Positions 26,658 to 35,545 of a stretch of 64,000 nucleotides of DNA are shown here, piece after piece. The position numbers and the translations under genes were made by a program. The notes under the pieces were generated by a model. The model was given only the letters and a program-made list of their open reading frames with translations, was not told the DNA's origin and made no database searches. Numbering within the stretch: the stretch's first letter is position 1; every line of letters starts with the position of its first letter. The stretch spans positions 161,288 to 225,287 of the forward strand of contig JAJZTH010000003.1 of assembly GCA_021849075.1 (NCBI GenBank), given 5' to 3'. The DNA comes from Pseudomonadota bacterium (GTDB lineage Bacteria > Pseudomonadota > Alphaproteobacteria > Sphingomonadales > Sphingomonadaceae).

Positions 26658-27625
26658 TGTCGGGCGCATGGAGGATGGTGGCCCGCAGCCATGGCGGGCC
26701 GGATGTGATCGCGCGCGAAGAGTTCGACCCTGGTCAGCCCGGTGACGGCGAAGTGCTGATCGCGCAGGATGCGGTCGGTCTCAATTTCATCGATACCTAT
26801 TATCGCACGGGCCTTTATCCCGCACCCCTCCCCACCCCGTTGGGGTCGGAGGGCGCCGGGCGCATCGTTGCCGTGGGCGCAGGCGTCGTCGGCTTTGCCA
26901 TCGGCGATCGGGTGGGGTGCGCGAGTGGTTTGGGCGCCTATGCGACCCATCGCATCGTTCCGGCCGATCGGGTGGTGAAGATCCCGGATGCCGTGTCGAG
27001 CGAAGATGCAGCCGCGATGATGCTCAAGGGCATGACCGCCTGCTATCTGGCGGAAGACACGATCGCGCTGCAGGCCGGGCAAGTGGCGCTGGTCCATGCG
27101 GCGGCGGGCGGTGTCGGATCGATCCTGGTCCCCTGGTTGCGCGACAAGGGCGTGATCGTGATCGCCCATTGCGGATCGGCGGCAAAGGCGGCCTCTGTCG
27201 AGGCCGACCATAGCCTGTCCGGTCCCTTCGACGATCTGGCCGCAACGGTGCGCGACCTGACTGATGGCAAGGGTGTAGACGTGGTCTATGACGGCGTTGG
27301 CAGGGATAGCTGGGGCGCTTCGCTCGCCAGCCTGAAGCGGCGCGGCCTGATGGTCAGCTATGGCAATGCGTCGGGTGCGGTGCCGCCGGTCAGCCTGCTC
27401 GATCTCAGCCGTGGGGGATCGCTCTATGTCACGCGCCCGACCTTGTTCGACTATATCGCAACGGCCGATGAACTGGCGCACACCGCCGGGCGGCTGTTCG
27501 ATCGGATGCAGAGCGGCGTGGTAAAGGCGCAGATCGGCCAGCGTTTCGCCCTGACGGATGCTGCGGAGGCTCACCGTGCGCTGGAAGCCCGGCAGACGAC
27601 GGGCGCGACGGTGCTGATTCCCTGA
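26657..27625 (+). CDS. Quinone oxidoreductase (zeta-crystallin-like MDR)
   Basis: 322 residues of the zinc-free medium-chain reductase type: FIDTYYRTGLYP, GSEGAGRIVAVG, and the NADPH-binding HAAAGGVGSILVPW. The family reduces quinones with one electron from NADPH. It begins on the last base of the dienelactone hydrolase stop. Substrate range is not predictable; a role in detoxifying quinones from aromatics would fit the neighbour but is inference. Confidence 0.88.
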   Translation: MSGAWRMVARSHGGPDVIAREEFDPGQPGDGEVLIAQDAVGLNFIDTYYRTGLYPAPLPTPLGSEGAGRIVAVGAGVVGFAIGDRVGCASGLGAYATHRIVPADRVVKIPDAVSSEDAAAMMLKGMTACYLAEDTIALQAGQVALVHAAAGGVGSILVPWLRDKGVIVIAHCGSAAKAASVEADHSLSGPFDDLAATVRDLTDGKGVDVVYDGVGRDSWGASLASLKRRGLMVSYGNASGAVPPVSLLDLSRGGSLYVTRPTLFDYIATADELAHTAGRLFDRMQSGVVKAQIGQRFALTDAAEAHRALEARQTTGATVLIP

Positions 27626-27653
27626 CCGAAACGGACGGACAAGGCATAATATC

Positions 27654-28673
27654 GTGAATCCCTTCGCTGCCCTGCTGGCGCCGGTCTGGTTCGCGCAGCT
27701 GTTTACGGGGGCCAAATCCTTTGTCGACAATCCGCTGATCGGATCGTCGCGCCTGAACGCCATGGGGTTGCACGCGGGGCGCGTGCGATTGGCCCATGGC
27801 ATGACGGCGCGGCGGCGCGCGGCGCTGGCGTCGTCCGTCTCGCCGGATGATCGGGCGCAGTTCGACCGGGACGGGGTTGTCGCCATTACCGATTTCCTGC
27901 CGGGTGATGTTTTCACGGCGCTGCGGCAGCAGATATTGGCCCATCGCGCGCCGGTGCGTGAGGCGGTGCAGGGCGACACAATCACGCGGCGTCTGGCGAT
28001 CGATCCTGCGGCGCGGCATGCGATACCCGCTCTCGCGGCATTTCAGCGGGATAGGCGATGGCGCGGCCTCGCTCGCTATGTCGCCGGTTTCGATATTGAA
28101 CCGCTACTGTACGTCCAGTCGATCCTGCCCAATCGGCATGCCGCGCCGCCCGACCCACAGACGGTCCTGCATGCCGACACCTTTTACCCCGCGATGAAAG
28201 CCTGGCTGTTTCTGGAGGATGTAGCGCCGGAACATGGTCCCTTCGCCTATGTGAAAGGATCACACCGACTGACGCCGGAGCGGATCGCGTGGGAAAGGGA
28301 AAAGAGCCTGCATGTCCGGAATGGCGATTGTCGCCTGTCGGCGCGCGGTTCCTTCCGCGTGCGAGCGGAGGAACTGGCGGGGCTGGACCTGCCCCAGCCG
28401 ACCCGTTTTGCTGTGCCCGCCAATACGCTGGTGATTGCCGATACCTTCGGATTTCATGCCCGCACCCAGGCGAGCCACCCGGCGACCCGGATCGAGCTGT
28501 GGGCCTATGGCCGTCGCAATCCGTTTCGGCCGTTCAAAGGCTGGGATATCTGGAGCGTGCCGGGCATTGCCGAACGGCGGATCGGCCTGCGCTGGTGGCT
28601 GGGGGATCGGGCGGCAAAGCTGGTGCCGCAACCCTGGAAGTCGGCCGGCATCAAGGGGCCGGCGGACGAATGA
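27654..28673 (+). CDS. Phytanoyl-CoA dioxygenase (PhyH) family protein
   Basis: 339 residues from GTG 27654. Iron and 2-oxoglutarate dioxygenase fold: the HxD pair in VLHADTFYPAMKAW, the distal histidine in TFGFHARTQ and the Arg of TRIELWAYG. It follows qor by 28 bases. PhyH-type enzymes hydroxylate diverse lipids or secondary metabolites; the substrate is unknown here. The transcript ends at a hairpin shared with rho. Confidence 0.8.
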   Translation: MNPFAALLAPVWFAQLFTGAKSFVDNPLIGSSRLNAMGLHAGRVRLAHGMTARRRAALASSVSPDDRAQFDRDGVVAITDFLPGDVFTALRQQILAHRAPVREAVQGDTITRRLAIDPAARHAIPALAAFQRDRRWRGLARYVAGFDIEPLLYVQSILPNRHAAPPDPQTVLHADTFYPAMKAWLFLEDVAPEHGPFAYVKGSHRLTPERIAWEREKSLHVRNGDCRLSARGSFRVRAEELAGLDLPQPTRFAVPANTLVIADTFGFHARTQASHPATRIELWAYGRRNPFRPFKGWDIWSVPGIAERRIGLRWWLGDRAAKLVPQPWKSAGIKGPADE

Positions 28674-28691
28674 CATGGCGATAAATGCTCT

Positions 28692-28723
28692 GGCGGGCGT
28701 TCCCGGATAACGGGACGCCCGCC
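28692..28723. terminator. Bidirectional hairpin between PhyH gene and rho
   Basis: GGCGGGCGTTCCCG and CGGGACGCCCGCC form a 13-bp stem with one bulge around a 5-base loop, between convergent genes. Confidence 0.7.
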
Positions 28724-28732
28724 GGAACAAGC

Positions 28733-29989
28733 TTACTGATTCATCGTGGCGAAGAAATCTTCGTTGGTCTTGCTGTCCTTCATCTTGTCGAGCAGGAATT
28801 CCATCGCGTCGACCGTGCCCATCTGCATCAGGATGCGGCGCAGCACCCACATCTTGCTGAGGGTCGGCTTTTCGACCAGCAATTCTTCCTTGCGGGTGCC
28901 CGATTTGCCGACGTCCAGCGCCGGGAAGATGCGCTTGTCGGCAACCTTGCGGTCCAGCACGATTTCCGAGTTGCCGGTGCCCTTGAACTCTTCGAAAATG
29001 ACTTCGTCCATGCGGCTGCCGGTGTCGATCAGCGCGGTGGCGATGATGGAGAGCGAGCCGCCTTCCTCGATATTACGCGCGGCGCCGAAGAAGCGCTTGG
29101 GGCGCTGGAGCGCGTTGGCGTCGACACCGCCGGTCAGCACCTTGCCCGACGAAGGGACGACGGTGTTGTAGGCGCGGCCGAGGCGTGTGATCGAATCGAG
29201 CAGGATCACGACGTCCTTCTTGTGTTCGACCAGGCGCTTGGCCTTTTCGATCACCATTTCGGCGACCTGGACGTGACGGGTGGCCGGCTCGTCGAAGGTG
29301 GAGGAGACGACTTCGCCCTTCACGCTGCGCTGCATGTCGGTGACTTCTTCCGGGCGCTCATCGATCAGCAGCACGATCAGGAAGACTTCGGGATGATTGT
29401 CGGTGATCGCCTTGGCGATGTTCTGGAGCATCACGGTCTTGCCGACGCGGGGCGGCGCGACGATCAGCGTGCGCTGGCCCTTGCCCTGCGGGCTGACGAT
29501 GTCGATGACGCGGGCCGACTTGTCCTTGACCGTGGGGTCCAGCGTGTCGAGACGCAGCTTCTGTTCGGGATAGAGCGGCGTCAGATTGTCGAAATTGACG
29601 CGATGACGGACCACGTCGGGATCGTCGAAATTGACCGAGAGCAGCTTGGTCAGAGCGAAATAGCGCTCGCCATCCTTGGGCGCGCGGATTTCGCCTTCCA
29701 CCGTATCGCCGGTGCGCAGGCCGAATTTGCGGACTTGATTGGGCGAGACATAAATATCGTCGGGACCGGCCAGGAAGTTGGCTTCGGGGCTGCGCAGGAA
29801 GCCGAAGCCGTCGGGCAGCACCTCGATCGTGCCCTCGCCCATGATCTGCTCGCCATTTTCCGCCTCGGCCTTGAGGATCGCGAACATCAGGTCCTGCTTG
29901 CGCAGCGTCGATGCGCTTTCCACGCCCAGTTCCTCAGCCATGGTGACGAGGTCAGCGGGAACGGTCTTCTTGAGGTCCTTAAGGTGCAT
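28733..29989 (-). CDS. rho: Transcription termination factor Rho
   Basis: 418 residues, E. coli-like length. N-terminal Rho_N helices, cold-shock-like RNA site with [14 protein letters not shown], Walker [12 protein letters not shown], Walker [16 protein letters not shown]-loop and R-loop are complete. A hexameric RNA helicase ending untranslated transcripts. A 250-base leader separates it from the divergent protease gene; rho leaders are often autoregulated, though I see no specific structure. rho beside mnmE is common in alphaproteobacteria. Confidence 0.97.
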   Translation of the reverse strand: MHLKDLKKTVPADLVTMAEELGVESASTLRKQDLMFAILKAEAENGEQIMGEGTIEVLPDGFGFLRSPEANFLAGPDDIYVSPNQVRKFGLRTGDTVEGEIRAPKDGERYFALTKLLSVNFDDPDVVRHRVNFDNLTPLYPEQKLRLDTLDPTVKDKSARVIDIVSPQGKGQRTLIVAPPRVGKTVMLQNIAKAITDNHPEVFLIVLLIDERPEEVTDMQRSVKGEVVSSTFDEPATRHVQVAEMVIEKAKRLVEHKKDVVILLDSITRLGRAYNTVVPSSGKVLTGGVDANALQRPKRFFGAARNIEEGGSLSIIATALIDTGSRMDEVIFEEFKGTGNSEIVLDRKVADKRIFPALDVGKSGTRKEELLVEKPTLSKMWVLRRILMQMGTVDAMEFLLDKMKDSKTNEDFFATMNQ

Positions 29990-30257
29990 TTGCGAGTCGG
30001 TCCGATGCGGTGGAAAGAAAAATGGTGGGAAAGGAAGGAGATAGCCGGACAGGAAGGCCGGAAATCCTCACTCCGGACGGGCGAGGAAAGATGTATCCGC
30101 GTTTAGCGATCCGCCGGCGGTCTCGTCAAGGCAGGATGATCACGGGTTTCAACGGAAAATCGCCACAAAGCGCGCCTGGACGGCCAGTCGAGCCGCTGGC
30201 GCGACGGCCGGCTGTCATGATATAAGGAGCGCATAAGAAAATTTGAAGGACGAGGAT

Positions 30258-31235
30258 ATGGGACGCTTCCCTGTCTCGATACGGGCCTTGCTTGGTATGG
30301 CTCTGGTGATCGGCGGCCCGGCGCTGGCGGTGCAGGATGCCCCGGCGCTTGATCCCGACCAGCCGCCCACCGTTGTTCGCACGGCCAGCGACCCGGATGC
30401 GCGCGTCACCATTCCCATATCGATCGGCGGCAAGGGACCGTGGAACTTCATCATCGACACTGGATCGCAGCGCACCGTGATCGCGCGCGAACTGGCGCAG
30501 CAACTGGCGCTGCCGCCGCGTGAAACCGTCACCATCCTCAGCATGACCGGCCGGTCAGAGGCGCAAACCGTCGCCCTGCCCCGGCTGGGCTTTGGCAATA
30601 ACATGATCGACGATATCGAAGCGCCGGTGCTGGAGGGGGAAAATCTGGGCGCGCCGGGCCTGTTGGGTCTCGACAGTCTGCACGCCAAACGGGTGACGCT
30701 CAATTTCCGCACCGGCCGGATGGAAATCGCCAATAGCGGGAGCACGCGCCGCCTGTCGGTCGATCCCGATACGATCGTCGTGGAGGCGCGGCGCAAGCGG
30801 GGCCAACTGATCCTGCTCGATTCCGACGTCAACGGTATGCGGGTCAACATCATGCTGGATACCGGCACCAATTTCAGCATCGGCAATCTGGCGCTGCGCG
30901 ACCGGTTAATCGCCAAGAAGCGCGCGCCGACGATGGTGGAGGCGACGCTGACCAGCGTCACTGGCGGGACGCTGACCGGGCAGGTCGGGCGGATCAAGTC
31001 GGTCCGCATGGGGCGCGTCAACCTGATCGAGGTGCCGGTGCTCTTCGCCGACGCCAGCCCGTTCAAGGAACTGGGGATGGAGGACAAGCCGGCGCTGCTG
31101 CTGGGCATCAGCGCCCTGCGGATATTCGACCGGGTGGCGATCGACTTCGGCCGGGGTAAGGTCGATTTCCTGCTGCCTGACGCCAGCGCGCTGGAAAAGA
31201 CGCGCTTTGCCGCGAACCATCAGGGCAAGGGATAG
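30258..31235 (+). CDS. Retropepsin-like aspartyl protease family protein
   Basis: 325 residues from ATG 30258 with GACGAGGAT before it. Signal peptide to about residue 25. Two aspartyl active-site-like motifs are seen, FIIDTGSQRTVI and IMLDTGTNFSIG, so the chain may form a pseudo-dimer of retropepsin folds, as in related bacterial clan AA proteins. Exported; substrate unknown. It ends four bases before the convergent PBP1A stop. Confidence 0.8.
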   Translation: MGRFPVSIRALLGMALVIGGPALAVQDAPALDPDQPPTVVRTASDPDARVTIPISIGGKGPWNFIIDTGSQRTVIARELAQQLALPPRETVTILSMTGRSEAQTVALPRLGFGNNMIDDIEAPVLEGENLGAPGLLGLDSLHAKRVTLNFRTGRMEIANSGSTRRLSVDPDTIVVEARRKRGQLILLDSDVNGMRVNIMLDTGTNFSIGNLALRDRLIAKKRAPTMVEATLTSVTGGTLTGQVGRIKSVRMGRVNLIEVPVLFADASPFKELGMEDKPALLLGISALRIFDRVAIDFGRGKVDFLLPDASALEKTRFAANHQGKG

Positions 31236-31239
31236 GTTT

Positions 31240-33348
31240 TTACTGTCCCTGCGTCGGCCGGTTCTGCGGCTGTTGCTGCTGCTGACGCTGACGATCGCGG
31301 CCCAGCACATTGTCGATCCATTGCTGGTCCAGCCTGGGCGGCTGGGGCCGGTCCTGCGGATCGACCTCCATCTGCGGTTCGTCGGCATCGCTTTCGGCAT
31401 CGGGGGTGCTGTTGCGGGGGCGTTCGATCGGCAGGCCGTTTTCATCGACCATCATGCCGCCCTGCGCACCATTATCGGGCTGGCCGAAATAGGCTTCCTC
31501 GTCCGGCTCCAACTGCCATTCGGGCAGGGTGACTTCCGTTTCAAACTGCTCGACCGGCCGCCTGGCGACGGCGACCTTCATATAGTCGGCAAAGGCGCGA
31601 GCGGGCGCACGGCCACCCTGCAGCCCGCCGACCGCTCTGGCGTCGTCACGCCCCATCCAGACGCCGGTGGTGATGCCGCTGGAAAAGCCGAGGAAATAGC
31701 CATCCTTGTTGCTGGTCGTCGTGCCGGTCTTGCCCGCCACCGGACGGCCGATCTGCGCGGCCTTGCCGGTGCCGGTGCTGACCGCCGTCTGCATCAGGTC
31801 CGTCATGCCGGCGGCGACCCAGGGAGCAACCAGCACGCGGCTGGTATCGTCCTGATGCTGGTAAAGCAGGCGGCCGTCGGCGGTCGTGACCTTGGTAATG
31901 CCATAAGGTGCCACGGCAATGCCCTTGCGCGCGATCGAGGCCGCCGCGCGCGTCATGTCGATCAGGCGCACGTCCGACGTACCCAGCACCATCGAAGGAT
32001 GGGTGTTGATCGGCGTCGACACGCCAAAGCGGCGCGCCATGTCGGCGACGGTCGGGAAGCCGACCTCCACGCCCAGCTTCGCCGCGATCGTGTTGATCGA
32101 ATAGGCAAAGGCGGTGCGGACGTCGATGTCCCCGGCGAAGCGTCCATTGGCGTTGCGCGGGGACCAGCCGTTGATCGTCACCGGTTCGTCAGTGACGCCG
32201 GTGTCGGGGGTATAGCCCGCCTCCAGCGCCGCCATATAGACAAATATCTTCCAGGCGGAGCCAGGCTGGCGCGTCGCCGTGGTGGCGCGATTATAGTTGG
32301 ACGTCACATAATCGAGGCCGCCGACCATCGCGCGCACCGCGCCGTCGCGGTCCAGGCTGACCAGCGCGCCCTGTGTGCCAGACGGCACATTGGCCTTGAT
32401 CGCCGCCGTCGCCGCATTCTGCATGCCAAGGTCGATCGTCGTATAGACTTCCAGCGGCTCGTTCGGTTCATCGATCAGCACATCGAGTTGCGGCAGCGCC
32501 CAATCGGTGAAGTAACGCACGCTGTTCTGCGGCGGCTCGGGCGCCATGCGGACGCCGGCCAGATTGGCATTGGCATGTTCGCTGGCCGAAATCGCGCCAT
32601 TTTCCTGCATCAGGTCCAGCACCACGCCGGCTCGGCCGACGGCTGCTTCGGCGTCGGCTGTGGGGGAGTAGCTGGACGGCGCCTTGACCAGGCCGGCGAT
32701 GATCGCGGCTTCGGGCAGGGCCAGGCTGGTGGCGGGGTGGCCGAAAAATTTGCGGCTGGCCGCATCGATGCCATAGGCGCCGCCGCCGAAATACACCTTG
32801 TTAAGGTAGAGTTCGAGGATCTGCCGCTTGGAAAATTTGCGCTCCAGCGCCAGCGCCAGCACCATTTCGCGCAGCTTGCGGCCGAAACTATAGCTGTTGT
32901 TGAGGAAGATATTGCGCGTCACCTGCTGGGTGATGGTGGATGCGCCCTGCCAGCGGCGGCCCTGACCGCGTCGTTCCACCGCGACCCATGCGGCGCGCGC
33001 CATGCCGATCGGATCGACGCCGGGGTGCAGGTAGAAACGCTTGTCCTCGGTCGACACCATCGCATCGACCATGACCTGCGGAATCTGATCATAGCTCAGC
33101 CATTGGCCGAAACTCGGCCCGAGCGACACGATGACACTGCCGTCGGCGGCGTGGACGCGGATCATCTGGCCATTGGGGGAGGATTTGAGGCTGTTATAGT
33201 CTGGCAGCGATTGCATCGCGATCACCACCGCGACGACCACCGCCAACAATCCAGCCACCGCCGCCGCCAGGCCGATCTTCAGCCCGCGCATCGCCCATGT
33301 CTTCACGCGACCCCGCGGGGCGCCCTTGCTCTTGCTTGATCCTGCCAT
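31240..33348 (-). CDS. Penicillin-binding protein 1A (bifunctional class A PBP)
   Basis: 702 residues. One N-terminal transmembrane helix (~20-48); glycosyltransferase domain with STEDKRFYLHPGVD and GASTITQQ; transpeptidase domain with PGSAWKIF (serine-lysine pair), SINT and AGKTGTTTSN. A C-terminal Gln/Pro-rich tail of about 20 residues ends the chain. It polymerises and crosslinks peptidoglycan on the outer face of the inner membrane. A basic segment (KSKGAPRGR) precedes the helix. Confidence 0.94.
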   Translation of the reverse strand: MAGSSKSKGAPRGRVKTWAMRGLKIGLAAAVAGLLAVVVAVVIAMQSLPDYNSLKSSPNGQMIRVHAADGSVIVSLGPSFGQWLSYDQIPQVMVDAMVSTEDKRFYLHPGVDPIGMARAAWVAVERRGQGRRWQGASTITQQVTRNIFLNNSYSFGRKLREMVLALALERKFSKRQILELYLNKVYFGGGAYGIDAASRKFFGHPATSLALPEAAIIAGLVKAPSSYSPTADAEAAVGRAGVVLDLMQENGAISASEHANANLAGVRMAPEPPQNSVRYFTDWALPQLDVLIDEPNEPLEVYTTIDLGMQNAATAAIKANVPSGTQGALVSLDRDGAVRAMVGGLDYVTSNYNRATTATRQPGSAWKIFVYMAALEAGYTPDTGVTDEPVTINGWSPRNANGRFAGDIDVRTAFAYSINTIAAKLGVEVGFPTVADMARRFGVSTPINTHPSMVLGTSDVRLIDMTRAAASIARKGIAVAPYGITKVTTADGRLLYQHQDDTSRVLVAPWVAAGMTDLMQTAVSTGTGKAAQIGRPVAGKTGTTTSNKDGYFLGFSSGITTGVWMGRDDARAVGGLQGGRAPARAFADYMKVAVARRPVEQFETEVTLPEWQLEPDEEAYFGQPDNGAQGGMMVDENGLPIERPRNSTPDAESDADEPQMEVDPQDRPQPPRLDQQWIDNVLGRDRQRQQQQQPQNRPTQGQ

Positions 33349-33534
33349 CTGTGCCGCCCCGGATACGCGCTAATCCCGGCCCCGGCCAGCGCAAATCCTG
33401 CAACCAGCGCGGAAAAAGACCGTCGCGCCGTCCATGGCGAACGGCGCTTTACCGGCGATGAACGATGGATGTGCAGCTTTGATCGAGGCAGGATGGAATC
33501 GCCGTGCAGAAACGGGCGCATTGCCGCCGGGCGG

Positions 33535-33933
33535 CTATTTCTCGCGCGGTTTGAAGTCCAGGCCGGCGCTGTTCATGCAGTAACGCAGGCCGTTCACGCC
33601 CGGGCCATCGGGAAAGACATGGCCCAGATGGCCTTCGCAGGCGGCGCAGCGGACTTCGGTGCGGATCATGCCGTGGCTGGCGTCGCGAATTTCCTCGACC
33701 GCGTCGATATCGACCGGCGCAGTAAAGCTGGGCCAGCCCGACCCGCTGTCATATTTTTCTTCGGCATCGAACAGCTCCGCGCCGCAGCCGGCACAATAAT
33801 AGACGCCATCGGCCTTGTTGCTGTTATATTTGCCAGTGAAGGCGCGTTCCGTGCCGGCTTCGCGCAGCACATGATATTGTTCTGGGGACAGGCGCTCGCG
33901 CCATTCGGCTTCGGTAAGAGTGATCTTCTCCAT
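33535..33933 (-). CDS. msrB: Peptide-methionine (R)-S-oxide reductase MsrB
   Basis: 132 residues from ATG 33933; the longer frame upstream covers holA on the other reading frame. SelR domain with zinc pairs CAGC and CAAC, GWPSF and the catalytic Cys in RYCMNSAGL. It reduces methionine-R-sulfoxide in proteins. No signal peptide, so cytosolic. It follows holA by 33 bases and likely shares its transcript. Confidence 0.94.
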   Translation of the reverse strand: MEKITLTEAEWRERLSPEQYHVLREAGTERAFTGKYNSNKADGVYYCAGCGAELFDAEEKYDSGSGWPSFTAPVDIDAVEEIRDASHGMIRTEVRCAACEGHLGHVFPDGPGVNGLRYCMNSAGLDFKPREK

Positions 33934-33965
33934 AGGCCGCAATATGGCCCCGCAGGACGGGTCTA

Positions 33966-34994
33966 TCAAGCCCGCTCGCGCGCGGCCTGTCGCGCGATCG
34001 CCAGCAGTTCGTGGCGCACCATCAGGTCGCCCGTTCCCCGGCCGCCGCGACTGGCGCGTTCGGCCTCCAGCAGGCGCTGGATGACGCGGGCGATGCCTGT
34101 GGCGTCCCACAGGCGCACCTGTCGCGTGACCAGCCCTTTCTCCTTCCAGAACACCGCCTTGCCGGCCGATTCAACGGCCGCCTCCAGCCGGCCGCTGGCG
34201 TCGAAGGCGTCGCGGATCGTGGCGATCAACATGGCGCGGGTCAGCAGCGGCCGGATGACCGACGCCATGGCCGCCCCGGTTTCGGTGAGGCTGGTCAGTT
34301 CGCGATGCATGGCCTTCAGGTCGCCGCCCAGCACGGCGTTGACCAGCGGGCCGATTTCCGTGTCGGGATTGTCGGCGGACAGGGCGTCGAGCGCTTCCTG
34401 TGTCGCCTCACGCGGATGCTCGGGCGCGGCGTCGAGATAGAGGATCAGCTTCTCCACCTCCCCCGCCATCAATGCGCGGTCGCCATTGGCCAGGTCCACG
34501 ATCCGGCGGGCTAGGTCGGTCGGCAGGCGCAGGCCGCTTTCGCGCGCGATGCCGATCGCGATCTGCTCCGCCTCGCGCGCGTCAGGCTGATAGGAAATCA
34601 GCGCCATCGCCGCCTTGTGGTCCAGCGCCAGCTTGACCAGCTTCGACGTCGCCTTGAGCGCGCCGGCCACCGCGATCACCGGATTGCCGGCGGCTTCCGC
34701 CTCCAGCAGGGCGGTCAGGGCCGGAACCGATTCCTCGCCCATGCCGCTGATGCGCACCCAGCGCCGGTCGCCGAACATCGAAAAGGAGGCGGCTTCGTCC
34801 GACAGGCGGGCGGGATCATCCTTGAGCGTCGCACCGTCCAGGTCGATCCGTTCCGCCTGCGGCCCCATGGCGCGTTCCAGCCGCTTCGCCAGCGCCTGAC
34901 TCCCGGCCTCATCGGGACCATAGAGCAGGAAGAAGCGGATATCGGTCGGTGGCGCGTCAAGCGCCCTTTCCATCTGGCCGCGATTGGCCTTCAA
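33966..34994 (-). CDS. holA: DNA polymerase III delta subunit
   Basis: 342 residues with the DnaX-like fold of Hol[20 protein letters not shown] at the start, [18 protein letters not shown], and the C-terminal collar helices. Delta opens the beta clamp for loading on DNA. It overlaps lptE upstream by four bases, a standard lptE-holA order behind leuS in proteobacteria. Confidence 0.92.
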   Translation of the reverse strand: MKANRGQMERALDAPPTDIRFFLLYGPDEAGSQALAKRLERAMGPQAERIDLDGATLKDDPARLSDEAASFSMFGDRRWVRISGMGEESVPALTALLEAEAAGNPVIAVAGALKATSKLVKLALDHKAAMALISYQPDAREAEQIAIGIARESGLRLPTDLARRIVDLANGDRALMAGEVEKLILYLDAAPEHPREATQEALDALSADNPDTEIGPLVNAVLGGDLKAMHRELTSLTETGAAMASVIRPLLTRAMLIATIRDAFDASGRLEAAVESAGKAVFWKEKGLVTRQVRLWDATGIARVIQRLLEAERASRGGRGTGDLMVRHELLAIARQAARERA

Positions 34995-35491
34995 GGATGG
35001 GCCGCCTTGCGCGAAAACAGCGCCAGCCGGGTGACGATCTGGTCGGCAACGGTCTGCGACAGCCGTTCGAGCGCGGTATCTTCGGCCGCGATCGTGGCAT
35101 ATTCGCTGGACGTCACGTCGATGCCGGCGTCCGACCCGGCGGTGTCGTCCAGTATCTGCGCGCCGGTGGCCTGATCGACCAGCTGATAGCGCGCGCGCAA
35201 TGTCCGTCGTTCGCGGGTGATGGCGGCGTCGGCGCGCAGGCCGAAACCGCTGATATTGTCGTCCAGCTTCACCACCAGCTTGTAGCGCGGACCATCGCCG
35301 CCCTGCATGGCGGCAAGCCGGTCGTTGAGCGCATTGCGCACCAGCCAGCCATTCTTGCCTTCGATCGGGGCGACTTCGACATTGCCCAGCGCCTGCGCCA
35401 CCGCGCCATGCCCACCCCCGCCATAGACCGGGCGCAGACCGCAGCCGGTCAGGAGGAGAGGGACGGCGAGAAGGGGAAGGATGCGCTTCAT
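34991..35491 (-). CDS. lptE: LPS assembly lipoprotein LptE
   Basis: 166 residues from ATG 35491, chosen over an ATG four codons earlier because GGAGGTCCGC places a ribosome site correctly. Lipobox LLLTGC then GLRPVYGGGG, as in LptE. It plugs the LptD barrel that inserts lipopolysaccharide into the outer membrane; in sphingomonads, which have glycosphingolipids, it is still kept. leuS-lptE-holA order supports the assignment. Confidence 0.88.
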   Translation of the reverse strand: MKRILPLLAVPLLLTGCGLRPVYGGGGHGAVAQALGNVEVAPIEGKNGWLVRNALNDRLAAMQGGDGPRYKLVVKLDDNISGFGLRADAAITRERRTLRARYQLVDQATGAQILDDTAGSDAGIDVTSSEYATIAAEDTALERLSQTVADQIVTRLALFSRKAAHP

Positions 35492-35505
35492 GCGGACCTC
35501 CATAA

Positions 35506-35539
35506 CCGTTCGCCCCTCGCTTGTCGAAGGGGCGAACGG
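35506..35539. repeat. REP-like hairpin, CCGTTCG family
   Basis: CCGTTCGCCCCT and AGGGGCGAACGG pair perfectly over 12 bases around CGCTTGTCGA. Located between leuS and lptE, both on the minus strand, where it may weaken read-through. Confidence 0.8.
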
Positions 35540-35545
35540 ATGTTG

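Noticed and set aside
28685..30106. A 473-codon frame opposite rho
   Set aside because: Antisense shadow in GC-rich coding DNA; it has no domain pattern, and rho on the other strand is certain.
31207..33339. A 710-codon frame opposite the PBP1A gene
   Set aside because: Composition (Arg, His, Gly, Asp) is typical of reverse reading of GC-rich genes; no start site or family.
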